Source of the DNA: Pseudoclavibacter sp. AY1F1
GTDB taxonomy: Bacteria; Actinomycetota; Actinomycetes; Actinomycetales; Microbacteriaceae
Direction: 5' to 3'
Length of the DNA: 64,000 nucleotides
NCBI RefSeq assembly: GCF_002931075.1
Contig: NZ_PSTQ01000008.1
Location: forward strand, 118,265 to 182,264
The notes under the pieces were generated by a model. The model did no database searches, was not told the origin of the DNA, and saw only the letters and a list, made by a program, of their open reading frames with translations. A program made the translations under genes and the position numbers. Below are positions 16,824 to 24,464 of this stretch, one piece after another (position 1 is the stretch's first letter; each line of letters starts with the position of its first letter).

Positions 16824-17168
16824 ATGGATCACGATCCCGACCACGCCGCCGGCGCGATCACCGACCACAGCTCGAGCCTGCTGGTTCCGGAACAGGCGAT
16901 CAGAGCAATGCACGTGCAGCTCGACGCCGTGCTCGCGCAGCACGCCACCTCGGATCCCGTCACCAATGAGTTCGCCTTCCAGCTCGCCCTTGAGCCGTTC
17001 GGAGCCCCGGACACGGAACTCGACGAGAGCATCGAGGACAGTCACATCCTCGGCGCGGCGCTCCTCAACCAGAGCTGGCTCGCGGGCCAGCTCGCGCAGG
17101 CGACGGGCACCGATCTGGCGACCGTCATCAGCAACCTGCGGGACTACATCGGCCGCATCGAGCGGTAG
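16824..17168 (+). CDS. Small acidic protein of unknown function
   Basis: A 114-residue, acidic, soluble protein without signal or membrane segment. Predicted features are an Asp/His-rich head (MDHDPDHAAGAITDHSS) and two helical blocks (EQAIRAMHVQLDAVLAQ, SWLAGQLAQATGTDLATVIS). ATG 16824 is chosen over the longer frame from 16716 because AAAGG lies 7 bases before it. The upstream residues of the longer frame are Arg/Cys-rich and unlike the rest. No family is recognised. It stands alone between the LuxR remnant and the stress gene group. Confidence 0.6.
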   Translation: MDHDPDHAAGAITDHSSSLLVPEQAIRAMHVQLDAVLAQHATSDPVTNEFAFQLALEPFGAPDTELDESIEDSHILGAALLNQSWLAGQLAQATGTDLATVISNLRDYIGRIER

Positions 17169-17537
17169 AGCTGCGACACGAGCGAACGGCGCACCGCGAC
17201 TAGCGCTTCCCGCCACTGCGACGAGGAGACCCGAGACGAGAGCGAACCCGGCAGCGGGTCACGACGCGAACTACTCGATGGGGCCGTGGAACATCTCGCA
17301 CGTGCCGCCAGGGGCCGCCTCGTCGACGATCGCATACGCCGCGGCCGGGCCCGGCGCGGTGCCCTGCTCGATCGTGGACACTGCGGACGGGTTTGACGTG
17401 GCCCTCTCCGTCTACCTCTGCTCTGCCGAGAATGCGGGTGGAATGACAGACGGACCGCGCATCGATCGGGGGTGGATGCGCGGCCCGCTGCCGGTTCGGG
17501 CCGAGGAGATTCTCGGCTGGTCCTGCAGGTCAGGACA
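17169..17537. other. Intergenic region without a supported gene
   Basis: 369 bases between a plus-strand gene end and a minus-strand gene end. A short minus-strand frame ending in a TAG at about 17275 (HVREMFHGPIE) has reasonable codon use, but it is cut by a stop about 45 codons upstream, so it may be a remnant. I see no strong hairpin. Confidence 0.35.
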
Positions 17538-18185
17538 TCAGGAGCCCGTGCCCTGCACGTTGTCTCGCGCATCCTGCGCGGAGCCCTTGACGCGCTCAGC
17601 GGACGACGTAGCGTCGGACTTCACGCCGTCGGCCGCCGACTGCGCGTCGCCCTTCACCGTGGCGGCGGCTGACTGCGCATCGGTCTTGACGTGCTCGGCC
17701 GCATCCATCGCCGTCTCGCGAACGCTGCCGACCGCATCCGCAGCCGGCTGCTTCAGCTCCTGGGCCACATCCTGAGCCGCGCTCTTCACCTCGTCGACGA
17801 GCGGCTCGGCGGCATCCTTCGCCTTCGAGGCCGCGTCCTTCTCGGGCTCGCTCGCCGGGACGAGCGACGCGACGAGCGCGCCGAGACCGAATGCGATGAG
17901 GCCGACCGCCAAGGGGTTGCCTTTCGCCTTGCGCACCGCTTGGCGCTTCACGTCGGCGACGCCATCGCTGGTGGAGGAGGTGGCGTCGCGAACTGAGTCG
18001 GCCGCGCCGTCGCGGGCCCCCATGATGGCGTCCCGCACCGATCCGAGCTTGTGCTTCACCTTCTCCGTCTGCCGGTCGACGATGTTGGATGGGGTGACTT
18101 TGTCGGCCAACGCGTCCACGTCAGAGCCGAGGGTGTTGCGGGTGCGCTCGATATCGGCGCGGATCTGGTCTGGGTCAGTGCTCAT
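17538..18185 (-). CDS. DUF3618 protein with an apolipoprotein-like helical tail
   Basis: 215 residues. The start STDPDQIRADIERTRNTLGS, with VDALADKVTPSNIV, is the DUF3618 signature. One transmembrane helix follows (GLIAFGLGALVASLVPA), then a long Ala/Lys/Asp-rich amphipathic region with repeats such as DAQSAAATVKGDAQSAADGV. It is probably membrane-anchored with a coiled or LEA-like tail. ATG 18185 overlaps the stop of the holin-superfamily gene by 4 bases, so these two are coupled. In actinobacteria this pair is often next to stress genes; the biochemical role is unknown. Confidence 0.85.
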   Translation of the reverse strand: MSTDPDQIRADIERTRNTLGSDVDALADKVTPSNIVDRQTEKVKHKLGSVRDAIMGARDGAADSVRDATSSTSDGVADVKRQAVRKAKGNPLAVGLIAFGLGALVASLVPASEPEKDAASKAKDAAEPLVDEVKSAAQDVAQELKQPAADAVGSVRETAMDAAEHVKTDAQSAAATVKGDAQSAADGVKSDATSSAERVKGSAQDARDNVQGTGS

Positions 18186-18613
18186 CGGTGATCTCCGTTC
18201 GGGTTGAGCGTGTCTGGGATCTCTTTGATGGTGGCGACCGTCTGCGGGGCGCCTTCGACGTCCTTCAGCTTGCTTCGGCCGACCGCGAAGAGGATCGCCG
18301 CGACGATGCCGTACACGACCGCCACGACGACGGCCGACCATGCGTTGCCGATGAGGTAGCCGAGCCCCCACCAGGCTGCGATGGAGAGGAACAGCAGCGC
18401 CATGACGCCGGCGTAGCCGGCGCCGCCGAGCAAGCCCGCGCCCTTGCCGGTCTTCTTCGCCGTCTCGGTGAGCTCGGCCTTCGCGAGCGCCACCTCCTGG
18501 CGCATGAGCGTCGAGATGTCAGTGCTGACGCGGCCGAGCATGTCGCCGAGCGACACATCGGAGGGATTCCGGGGCGGATGCTGCGGCGGGGGTGCCGGGT
18601 ACTCGCTGGTCAT
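18182..18613 (-). CDS. Phage-holin-superfamily (Phage_holin_3_6 / DUF1469) membrane protein
   Basis: 143 residues. A Pro-rich head is followed by an amphipathic segment (LGRVSTDISTLMRQEVALAKAELTE) and two transmembrane helices (YAGVMALLFLSIAAWWGLGYLI and AVVVAVVYGIVAAILFAVG). Despite the family name there is no phage context here. The family is a chromosomal partner of DUF3618 proteins. It lies 11 bases downstream of the LEA-like gene and overlaps the DUF3618 gene. Confidence 0.85.
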   Translation of the reverse strand: MTSEYPAPPPQHPPRNPSDVSLGDMLGRVSTDISTLMRQEVALAKAELTETAKKTGKGAGLLGGAGYAGVMALLFLSIAAWWGLGYLIGNAWSAVVVAVVYGIVAAILFAVGRSKLKDVEGAPQTVATIKEIPDTLNPNGDHR

Positions 18614-18624
18614 GACCGGCCCCC

Positions 18625-19593
18625 TCAGAGTCCGGTTCCGCGGTTCGGGAAGACGTCGCCCTCGCGACGCGGCTCACCCAGCGGGTCGTCGAGTGGGTCA
18701 CCCACCGGGTTCTCGAGCGGGCGTTCGTCAGCGAACGGCCGCGGCGCTGGCGGGGCGACGGGAACATCATTCGCGATGCCCTCGTCGTAGGTGCCGGTGC
18801 CGTAAGACGTGGTGCCTTGCGCGGCGAAGCCGCCGGGCGACTCAGATCGGTCTCCGCCGACGCTCGACCCGGCAGACGAACGGTCGGCCTCGGCCGCCCG
18901 GGTTCCACCCGACTGCGACGCAGAGGATCCCGTGAGCGACTGGCCCAGCTCATGCGCCTTCTCGTCCTTCGCGGCCTCGGCGATGGATCGTGTGAGGCGA
19001 CCGGCGACGAGGCCGGCGGCTCCGGCGATCGCGATGAACGCGAGCGGCTTGCGTCGCGCGAACGAGCGGACCTCGTCCAGCACCCCACTCGGGTTACGGT
19101 CTCCGAGCCACGCGCCGACCGCCCCGGTGGTGTCCGCGGCGCGACGCACCAGTTCCGTGGCGAGACCGTCACCCTCGGAGTTGCTGACCATGTTGCGGAA
19201 CTCGCCGCTCAGCGACTTGAGACCGGTCGCAGCTCGCTCCTGCTGCTGAGTGGCCTGCGAGTTCAGCTGGTGCATGGACTCGGAGTACAGGGATGCGAGC
19301 TGGTTCCTCGCCTCGCCGGCGACGTTGCGAGCTTCCTCCTTCGCGGTGCCGGCGACGTTGCCTGCTTCGTCTCTCGCGGTGCCGGCAATGTTGCCTGCTT
19401 CGCCTCTCGCGGTGCCAGCGATGTTGCGAGCCTCCTCCTTGGCGCTGGTGCCGGCGGGTGAGAACGTCACGTCTTCCGTGACCCCTGGCTCGAAGACGGT
19501 GCCGTCCTCGTGAACTTGCGGGGAGCTGTCGGATGGGAGGGCACCCCCGTGACGGGGCGTGTCCGGAACGGAGAATGGGGTGTCGTTGGACAT
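18625..19593 (-). CDS. Protein with LEA-like 11-residue repeats and a membrane segment
   Basis: 322 residues. After a disordered head come four consecutive 11-residue units (EARNIAGTARG, EAGNIAGTARD, EAGNVAGTAKE, EARNVAGEARN), as in group 3 LEA proteins of desiccation tolerance. A helical region (LKSLSGEFRNMVSNSEGDGLA) and one hydrophobic helix (KPLAFIAIAGAAGLVAGRL) follow, then a Ser/Gly/Pro-rich tail. The protein probably sits on the inner membrane and protects it under drying or oxidative stress; that is inference from composition. The gene is 45 bases downstream of manganese catalase and starts the group with the holin-superfamily and DUF3618 genes. Confidence 0.8.
   Translation of the reverse strand: MSNDTPFSVPDTPRHGGALPSDSSPQVHEDGTVFEPGVTEDVTFSPAGTSAKEEARNIAGTARGEAGNIAGTARDEAGNVAGTAKEEARNVAGEARNQLASLYSESMHQLNSQATQQQERAATGLKSLSGEFRNMVSNSEGDGLATELVRRAADTTGAVGAWLGDRNPSGVLDEVRSFARRKPLAFIAIAGAAGLVAGRLTRSIAEAAKDEKAHELGQSLTGSSASQSGGTRAAEADRSSAGSSVGGDRSESPGGFAAQGTTSYGTGTYDEGIANDVPVAPPAPRPFADERPLENPVGDPLDDPLGEPRREGDVFPNRGTGL
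19317..19448 (-). repeat. Four tandem 33-bp units within the LEA-like gene
   Basis: Four in-frame 33-base units with the core GCGGTGCCGGCGATGTTGC and small changes, encoding the 11-residue repeats. The copy number may vary between strains by slippage or recombination. Confidence 0.85.
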
Positions 19594-19638
19594 GGTGGTC
19601 CTTTCAGAGCTTTGTCGTGTGGACGGGAACGGAAGTCG

Positions 19639-20520
19639 CTATTTCTTGCTGAAGGTGTCCTTGACCACGCCGGCGACTTTCTCCATCGTGTTGGGCATGG
19701 GCGTGGTGCCGTAAAAGCGCTCGTCCGGTACCGTCGGTGCCGGCATGGGAACACTCGTCGTGGGCCCCTCGTGGTAGGTGAACTCGCCCTTCCCATCCGG
19801 GGTCGGTCCGCTCGCCCACGAACCCTCGCTGGCCGCGGCGCCGTCGGAGAAGTTCAGGTACTGGTAGGACACGTCGCGCTCTTCCTTGTTCAGCGGGAAG
19901 TTGCTCGGCACGGGCAGGTCCTCCTTGCCCTCGGCTCGCAGCTCATTCGCCGCGGCGATCCACTGGTTCTGATGCATGGTGTCGCGGGCGAGCAGGAACG
20001 AGAGCATGTCCCGCACACCGGGGTCATCGGTCATGTTGTAGAGACGCGCGACTTGCACGCGTCCCTGCATCTCCGCGTTCGCGTTGGCCGTGAAGTCGGC
20101 GAGCATGTTGCCGCTCGCCGTGATGTACGAGCCCTGCCACGGGTTGCCGTTGCTGTCGACGGGGCGCGCACCGGCGCCGGCGACGATCGCGTGCTGGATG
20201 TCGGTGCCGCCGACGACCGCGCCCAGCACGGGGTCGGCTTTGATCGCGGCTTCCGACTGCTCGACGGGAGCCTTCTCGAGAAGCTGCGCGATCATGACCG
20301 CGATCATCTCCACGTGGCCGAACTCCTCGGCGCCGATGCCGTACAGCAGGTCGCGGTACTTGCCCGGCTCGTGGGCGTTCCAGGACTGGAAGCCGTACTG
20401 CATCGCGACGGTGATCTCGCCGTACTGGCCGCCGAGGATCTCCTGCATCCGCTTCGCCAGCACTGCGTCAGGCTTCGACGGGCTCGACTTGAACTGCAAT
20501 TCCTGCTTGTGAAAGAACAT
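19639..20520 (-). CDS. Manganese (non-haem) catalase
   Basis: A 293-residue protein of the ferritin-like Mn catalase family. Motifs include LGGQYGEITVAMQYGFQSW (Glu ligand), GAEEFGHVEMIA (EE-x-x-H pair), ASGNMLADFTANANAEMQGR and LLARDTMHQNQW, which supply the di-manganese ligands, and a C-terminal YHEGP loop. It converts hydrogen peroxide to water and oxygen. ATG 20520 has GAGGAAG just upstream; the longer frame to 20622 is Arg/Pro-rich and excluded. It is the first gene of a minus-strand group with LEA-like, holin-superfamily and DUF3618 genes, a combination typical of general stress responses. A terC gene under an apparent manganese riboswitch elsewhere in the window fits a manganese-using cell. 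Confidence 0.95.
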   Translation of the reverse strand: MFFHKQELQFKSSPSKPDAVLAKRMQEILGGQYGEITVAMQYGFQSWNAHEPGKYRDLLYGIGAEEFGHVEMIAVMIAQLLEKAPVEQSEAAIKADPVLGAVVGGTDIQHAIVAGAGARPVDSNGNPWQGSYITASGNMLADFTANANAEMQGRVQVARLYNMTDDPGVRDMLSFLLARDTMHQNQWIAAANELRAEGKEDLPVPSNFPLNKEERDVSYQYLNFSDGAAASEGSWASGPTPDGKGEFTYHEGPTTSVPMPAPTVPDERFYGTTPMPNTMEKVAGVVKDTFSKK

Positions 20521-20928
20521 GACTTCCTCGCGCTCGGGGGTGGCATTGGGGGCCGCTCGCTCGAAAGGGGGGACGGACGAGCGGCATACCCAACGTTGGC
20601 GCGGTGCCCGCATACGAAACACGGGCTTGAACCTCCAGCTTCCTGCTGGTACCCCACCGTGTGACAGAGGAAAAACCAGATGAAAGGCAGTTTTGGTGCA
20701 ATCGGACCCGAGCCTGGGAACGCAGTGTGAGTGAACGTCCGGGGTGTCCCACGTTCAAACTGGGTATGGTCGGAAATTTGCCAAGGTGCCGCCCGTGGCA
20801 CTCCCGGTGGCCGTCGCGGTGGCCCGCGGCGGGCCGGCCTGCGGCTACCGGCCCGGCCCCGCGGACGACGAAGGGCCGGTCGTCAGCTTGAGCTGACGAC
20901 CGGCCCTGGGTCGCGTCGTGGGTTCTGC
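20521..20928. other. Upstream region of Mn catalase, possibly with a stress-sigma promoter
   Basis: 408 bases. On the minus strand, GGTTTTT (20671-20677) and GGGGTAC (20649-20655) resemble the GTTT...GGGTA elements of SigB/SigF-type stress promoters. The spacer of about 18 bases is a little long. The region also contains the strong hairpin at 20872-20907. No gene is supported here. Confidence 0.4.
20872..20907. terminator. Perfect 17-bp hairpin downstream of the 61-residue gene
   Basis: AGGGCCGGTCGTCAGCT, loop TG, then its exact complement AGCTGACGACCGGCCCT. It lies 21 bases past the stop of the minus-strand gene at 20929 and is flanked on that side by a short T-containing stretch. It is among the strongest hairpins in the window. 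Confidence 0.85.
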
Positions 20929-21114
20929 CTACACCGAGCGCGCCCCGTCGGCACTGGCGCCGCCCGCACCGACGCTGCCCTCGTTCGAGGTCAGTGGCTG
21001 ATCTGTGCCGAGGGCTTCGTCGATCGCGCCATCAGCGGTGGCGCCGCCTGCACCGACGCTTCCCTCCTCCGGGCCGTCAAGATCATGCGAGCCGTGACCA
21101 TTTGCGTTCGACAT
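20929..21114 (-). CDS. Small 61-residue protein with duplicated EGSVGAGGA motif
   Basis: MSNANGHGSHDLDG followed by two near-identical blocks (EGSVGAGGATADGA and EGSVGAGGASADGA) separated by an acidic linker. It is Gly/Ala/Ser-rich, probably disordered, with no signal or membrane segment. The start is well supported: AAAGGAACACG precedes ATG 21114, and a 17-bp terminator hairpin follows. The longer frame upstream is Arg/Ser-rich noise. I do not know the family. The position next to stress genes suggests a stress-induced small protein. Confidence 0.7.
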   Translation of the reverse strand: MSNANGHGSHDLDGPEEGSVGAGGATADGAIDEALGTDQPLTSNEGSVGAGGASADGARSV

Positions 21115-21268
21115 CGTGTTCCTTTCCTGGCGGCGACAGCCGCGGTGCTGTTGGGGTCGAGTGCGGCGCGACCGGGGTGCCGCGCACGCCAACCGTGCCC
21201 GCCGCATCCTGCGTTCGCCTGGGTACCACCCGGACGGAAGCTGATGAGGCGGCTGGATGCCGGACGCC

Positions 21269-22186
21269 TCAGCGGTAGCGTCGAGGGACCCGCCAGGGCT
21301 CCCCGAAGACCGCATTCCAGCTCGCGGGCTCGAAGGGACTGTCCCCGCCTGCCGGATAGTTCGTGAGCTCACCGAAGATGACCCGGTCCGGGAGGTGGTA
21401 GAGGTCGACGCGCACGAAATCGGTCTCCGCACCGAGCCTCGCCGCGACCCGCAGCATCTCGTCGAGGCGAGCGGGCCGAGGAGGAGCCGGCACACGCCAC
21501 GGAAGCCCTCCTGACATGTCGAGGTGCGTCCAGTCGGGCCGGAAGAAGTCCTGCGTCCGCTCGCCGAACCTCCCTCCGTCGACCTGCACGAAGTGGACGA
21601 CCCCGTGGAACACGAAGAACTTGTAGTCCTCCGGCACTGCCCCGTCGTCGCCGACGAGATACTCCTCGACGATCACGCGGCGCGGCATCTGCCCATACAC
21701 CCATTCCTTGTTCGGGCCCTGGCCGTACAGCTTCGAGAGCCACCCGTCGGCGATGCCCACGATGCGCTCGCGGATCGCGTGCTCGGGGCGCACGTGCGCG
21801 TACACCCACCCCCAGCGCTCTTCCGGCAACCGAGCCTCGACCGACGCGGTCGGCGAGACGACCACCACGGCACCCGAGCCGTGCGTCGGCTTCACGACGT
21901 AGGACTCCGGCAGTTCGAGGGACTCGAATTGGCGAGGGTCGTCGAACACCCCGTACACCTCGGGGAGGTAGTGCGCGCCGACGGATGCCCCCACGTAGTC
22001 GCGCACCGCCGCCTTGTCGGCGAAGGTCACGATGAGCGGCCGCCTATCGCGCAACATCTTGTACCGCACCTTGTCCGTGAAGGTCCGCGGATTCGAGGTG
22101 CGCACGAGACGCCAGAGCCGCACGAGGCGACTGTGCTCGCGCCATCGACGGAACCGACGTCGCCCGGTTGAGCTGGATGCGCGCAT
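21269..22186 (-). CDS. ATP-grasp (TupA-like) protein
   Basis: A 305-residue cytoplasmic protein. The order of motifs (NPRTFTDKVRYKMLRDRRPL, FADKAAVRDYV, YLPEVYGVFDDP, ESYVVKPTHGSG, RVIVEEYLVGDDGAVPEDYK, FFVFHGVVHFVQVDGGRFGE, FVRVDLYHLPDRVIFGELTN) matches the TupA-like ATP-grasp family. Members include the teichuronopeptide synthase TupA and many proteins in capsule loci. They probably ligate an amino acid or similar acid to a glycan. No glycosyltransferase lies next to it, so its substrate is open. The start is ATG 22186. Confidence 0.85.
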   Translation of the reverse strand: MRASSSTGRRRFRRWREHSRLVRLWRLVRTSNPRTFTDKVRYKMLRDRRPLIVTFADKAAVRDYVGASVGAHYLPEVYGVFDDPRQFESLELPESYVVKPTHGSGAVVVVSPTASVEARLPEERWGWVYAHVRPEHAIRERIVGIADGWLSKLYGQGPNKEWVYGQMPRRVIVEEYLVGDDGAVPEDYKFFVFHGVVHFVQVDGGRFGERTQDFFRPDWTHLDMSGGLPWRVPAPPRPARLDEMLRVAARLGAETDFVRVDLYHLPDRVIFGELTNYPAGGDSPFEPASWNAVFGEPWRVPRRYR

Positions 22187-22242
22187 CCGCCCAGTGTGCC
22201 GTGGGCGGTGGCGGCGTCGTCGTCACGCCGTGCGATCCGCAC

Positions 22243-22270
22243 GAATTCCGCAGGGGGCTTGCGGAAATTC
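22243..22270. other. Imperfect hairpin in the divergent region upstream of the ATP-grasp gene
   Basis: GAATTCCGCA pairs with TGCGGAAATTC (one extra A) across a 7-base loop. A second hairpin, TGCGGTC-GATG-GACCGCA, is at 22349-22366 before the gene at 22430. These could be protein-binding palindromes or leader structures; nothing decides between these. Confidence 0.4.
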
Positions 22271-22429
22271 CTCCGGCCAGCTAACAGCGACCCTCGTTCG
22301 CGGAAAATGCCTGATCAACGGTCGGAGCTCGGTCACATTTGCTTCGCCTGCGGTCGATGGACCGCAAATCTCCAAGCTCCTCCCAGACCGTGGCCTCACG
22401 ATTTTGGGAACGGCGAAGGAGCTCCCCCC

Positions 22430-22768
22430 ATGATTCCCATCTCCGCATTGACCGGATACGAACTCGACCAGAGCACGCCAGGTGTTGTCGTCCTCGAACG
22501 AGAAGGCGTGCCGCTCGGGTTCATCGTCGACGTCGAGGGCGTGCACGTCGTCCTCCGCGGTGCACGTGTCGACACCGGCGTTGAGATCAGCCAGCACGTG
22601 CAGCTCGAGCGAGCGATCGAATCGCTCGTCTCGGCGTGCTGCGAGGGCGAGGCGCAGCTTGCGACCCGACGCGCATCGAGCAGCGAGAAGCCAGCGTCCG
22701 CTCGAGTGAGCGTGAACGCAATCGCGACCCGCCGCACCCGCGCCAGGATCTCTGGCCCCGCCCGCTGA
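22430..22768 (+). CDS. Small protein of unknown function
   Basis: 112 residues. The first 75 form a compact alternating-strand pattern (GVVVLEREGVPLGFIVDVEG, VHVVLRGARVDTG) and a helix (ERAIESLVSACCEGEAQL). The last 35 are Arg/Ala-rich and basic. GAAGGAG 8 bases before ATG 22430 supports the start; the frame from 22196 is longer but lacks this. I do not recognise the family. Confidence 0.6.
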   Translation: MIPISALTGYELDQSTPGVVVLEREGVPLGFIVDVEGVHVVLRGARVDTGVEISQHVQLERAIESLVSACCEGEAQLATRRASSSEKPASARVSVNAIATRRTRARISGPAR

Positions 22769-22772
22769 GGAC

Positions 22773-23084
22773 CTAGGACAACCAGGTCAGGCTGACGATC
22801 ACCCACACGACCAGCAGGGCGATCATGGCTCCCGACGCGAGCAGCGTCGAGATCGTCGCCGTGCGGTTGATGCGCTGAGCGCGCTCTACGCGGCCCACCA
22901 GATCGAGCGGCAGCCGCTGCTCGCTGCGCAAGCGCATCGCCGCAGTCACCCAGACGCCGACGACGAACAGTACCGCCACGCTGACAACAATCCCGGTAAC
23001 GAGCAGGTCGACCGTAGTGGGGAACACCTGGACGGCCGGGGGTTCGACGGGCGATGTCGACGAGGCGAACGGGGGAAAGCGCAT
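22773..23084 (-). CDS. Small membrane protein with two transmembrane helices
   Basis: 103 residues. A Pro-rich head is followed by helix LLVTGIVVSVAVLFVVGVWV, a basic cytoplasmic loop (RLRSEQRLPLDLVGRVERAQ) and helix STLLASGAMIALLVVWVIVSL. No enzyme motif is present. Its 3' end lies 4 bases from the convergent gene at 22430-22768. Confidence 0.65.
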   Translation of the reverse strand: MRFPPFASSTSPVEPPAVQVFPTTVDLLVTGIVVSVAVLFVVGVWVTAAMRLRSEQRLPLDLVGRVERAQRINRTATISTLLASGAMIALLVVWVIVSLTWLS

Positions 23085-23286
23085 GAGACCTAAGTTCCGA
23101 GTCGGGGTGGAGGACGACCCTGGGCCCCATTCTGCGCACGCTCGAGGAATCCGGCCGATGAGCTATCGCCTCGCTCGCCCGGGCGCTACCCTGCTCGCCC
23201 CGCACAGCTTCGCGCCGTAGAGACCCCTCGATCACGCGATGTCAAGGGGGAACGAGTTCCCAGGCGCCACCTTTTGACTTGAACGC

Positions 23287-23535
23287 ATGACACTCTCCCC
23301 CAGAATCGCCCGTGCTGCCTTCGCCGCGTCCGCCGCCCTCGCTACGACAATCCTCCTGGCCGGATGCGGTGGTGACGAGGTCGTGCAGAGCCCGCAATCC
23401 CCGAAGACCGGTGCCGAGACCGTCACCCCGACGCAGAGCGAGATGGTCTCCCCCAGCCCCGAGTCACCGGAATCCACGACAGAGGCGCCGACACCCACGA
23501 CGAGCTCCAGCGAGATGACGACCCCGACTCCGTGA
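23287..23535 (+). CDS. Small Ser/Thr/Pro-rich lipoprotein
   Basis: 82 residues. The signal ends with lipobox LLAGC (Cys 27), and the mature part is only a Thr/Ser/Pro/Glu-rich unstructured tail with repeated P-T and S-P-E motifs. It would be lipid-anchored with no folded domain, perhaps a spacer or stalk. It stands alone, convergent with the FAH gene. Confidence 0.6.
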   Translation: MTLSPRIARAAFAASAALATTILLAGCGGDEVVQSPQSPKTGAETVTPTQSEMVSPSPESPESTTEAPTPTTSSSEMTTPTP

Positions 23536-23539
23536 TCCT

Positions 23540-24406
23540 CTAGATCTCGCTCGCCCGGAAGACCGTCACGAGCTCGCCGATCCCTTCGACGCGGATGCGC
23601 ACCGATTCGCCGTCGGTCAGTGGGCGGTGGTCGCGCAGCGCGTCGGGGAGCTTCTGCGGCGACCCGGTAGCGATGACGTCGCCCGGTTGCAGCGTGATGG
23701 ACTGCGAGACGTACGAGACGATCTCCGCGAACGGGAAGATGAGCGTTGACGTGCTCTGCGAGACGGTGGTCTTCCCGTCGCGGATGACCTCGACCAGCAG
23801 GTGGGTGGGGTCCTCGACCTCATCGGCCGTCACGATTGCAGGCCCGATTGGCGCGAAGCCGTCGAAGCACTTGCCGAGCGTCCACTGGCTGGTGCGGTTC
23901 TGCCAGTCGCGCGCCGAGACGTCGTTCACCAGCGTGTACCCGGCGATGTGGGCGAGGGCGTCCTCCGCGGAGACAGCGTGTGTCGTGCGGCCTATGACAA
24001 CCCCGATCTCACCCTCGTAGTCGACGTCGTCGCTCTGCGGCGGCAGGAGAACTGCATCGTCGGGGCCGATCATCGTGTTCGCGGTCTTCACGAACACATC
24101 CGGATGCTCTGGATCCGGTTGCCCTTCACCGCCAGCAACCACGTGGCCGCGGTAGTTATAGCCGATGCAGAGCAGCACTCGGGGCCTGATCGGTGCGAGC
24201 AGCCGTTCGCCTTCCCTGAGCGGGAAGCCGGACGGATCAGCCGCGTCGATGACGGCACGTGCATTCGCCGCAGCCCCCTCATCGGTGAGCAGTTCCAGTG
24301 TCGAGGCGACGACGCCGGACAGATCGACCAGCCGATCGCCCTCGTCCGAGGCGACAAGCGCCGCGGGCACGCTGACGCCGGCGCGATCCCAGGTCACGAT
24401 TCTCAT
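23540..24406 (-). CDS. Fumarylacetoacetate hydrolase-fold enzyme
   Basis: 288 residues with an N-terminal extension and the FAH domain: LCIGYNYRGHVVAGGE, PDVFVKTANTMIGPDDAVLL, DVDYEGEIGVVIGR (metal-binding E-x-E type), GYTLVNDVSARDWQ, KCFDGFAPIGPAIV, LQPGDVIATGSP. Members hydrolyse or decarboxylate acylpyruvates, and some dehydrate 2-keto-3-deoxy sugar acids. It is the last gene of the minus-strand arm, 58 bases after the GH88 gene, so it may act on a keto-deoxy sugar acid or side product of uronate breakdown. The substrate is inferred from position only. Confidence 0.88.
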   Translation of the reverse strand: MRIVTWDRAGVSVPAALVASDEGDRLVDLSGVVASTLELLTDEGAAANARAVIDAADPSGFPLREGERLLAPIRPRVLLCIGYNYRGHVVAGGEGQPDPEHPDVFVKTANTMIGPDDAVLLPPQSDDVDYEGEIGVVIGRTTHAVSAEDALAHIAGYTLVNDVSARDWQNRTSQWTLGKCFDGFAPIGPAIVTADEVEDPTHLLVEVIRDGKTTVSQSTSTLIFPFAEIVSYVSQSITLQPGDVIATGSPQKLPDALRDHRPLTDGESVRIRVEGIGELVTVFRASEI

Positions 24407-24464
24407 GCGTCCGCTCCCAAGCTGCCGAAACTCCCAGGGTGCAGGACGACGCTCTCGACGCCGC

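Noticed and set aside
16525..17775. 416-codon plus-strand frame across several genes
   Set aside because: It crosses the small acidic gene in another frame and the DUF3618 gene in antisense; the composition is Ser/Arg/Pro-rich.
18182..18613. Prophage remnant, because of the holin-superfamily match
   Set aside because: The family is a chromosomal membrane family paired with DUF3618 genes. No other phage genes, integrase or attachment sites are present.
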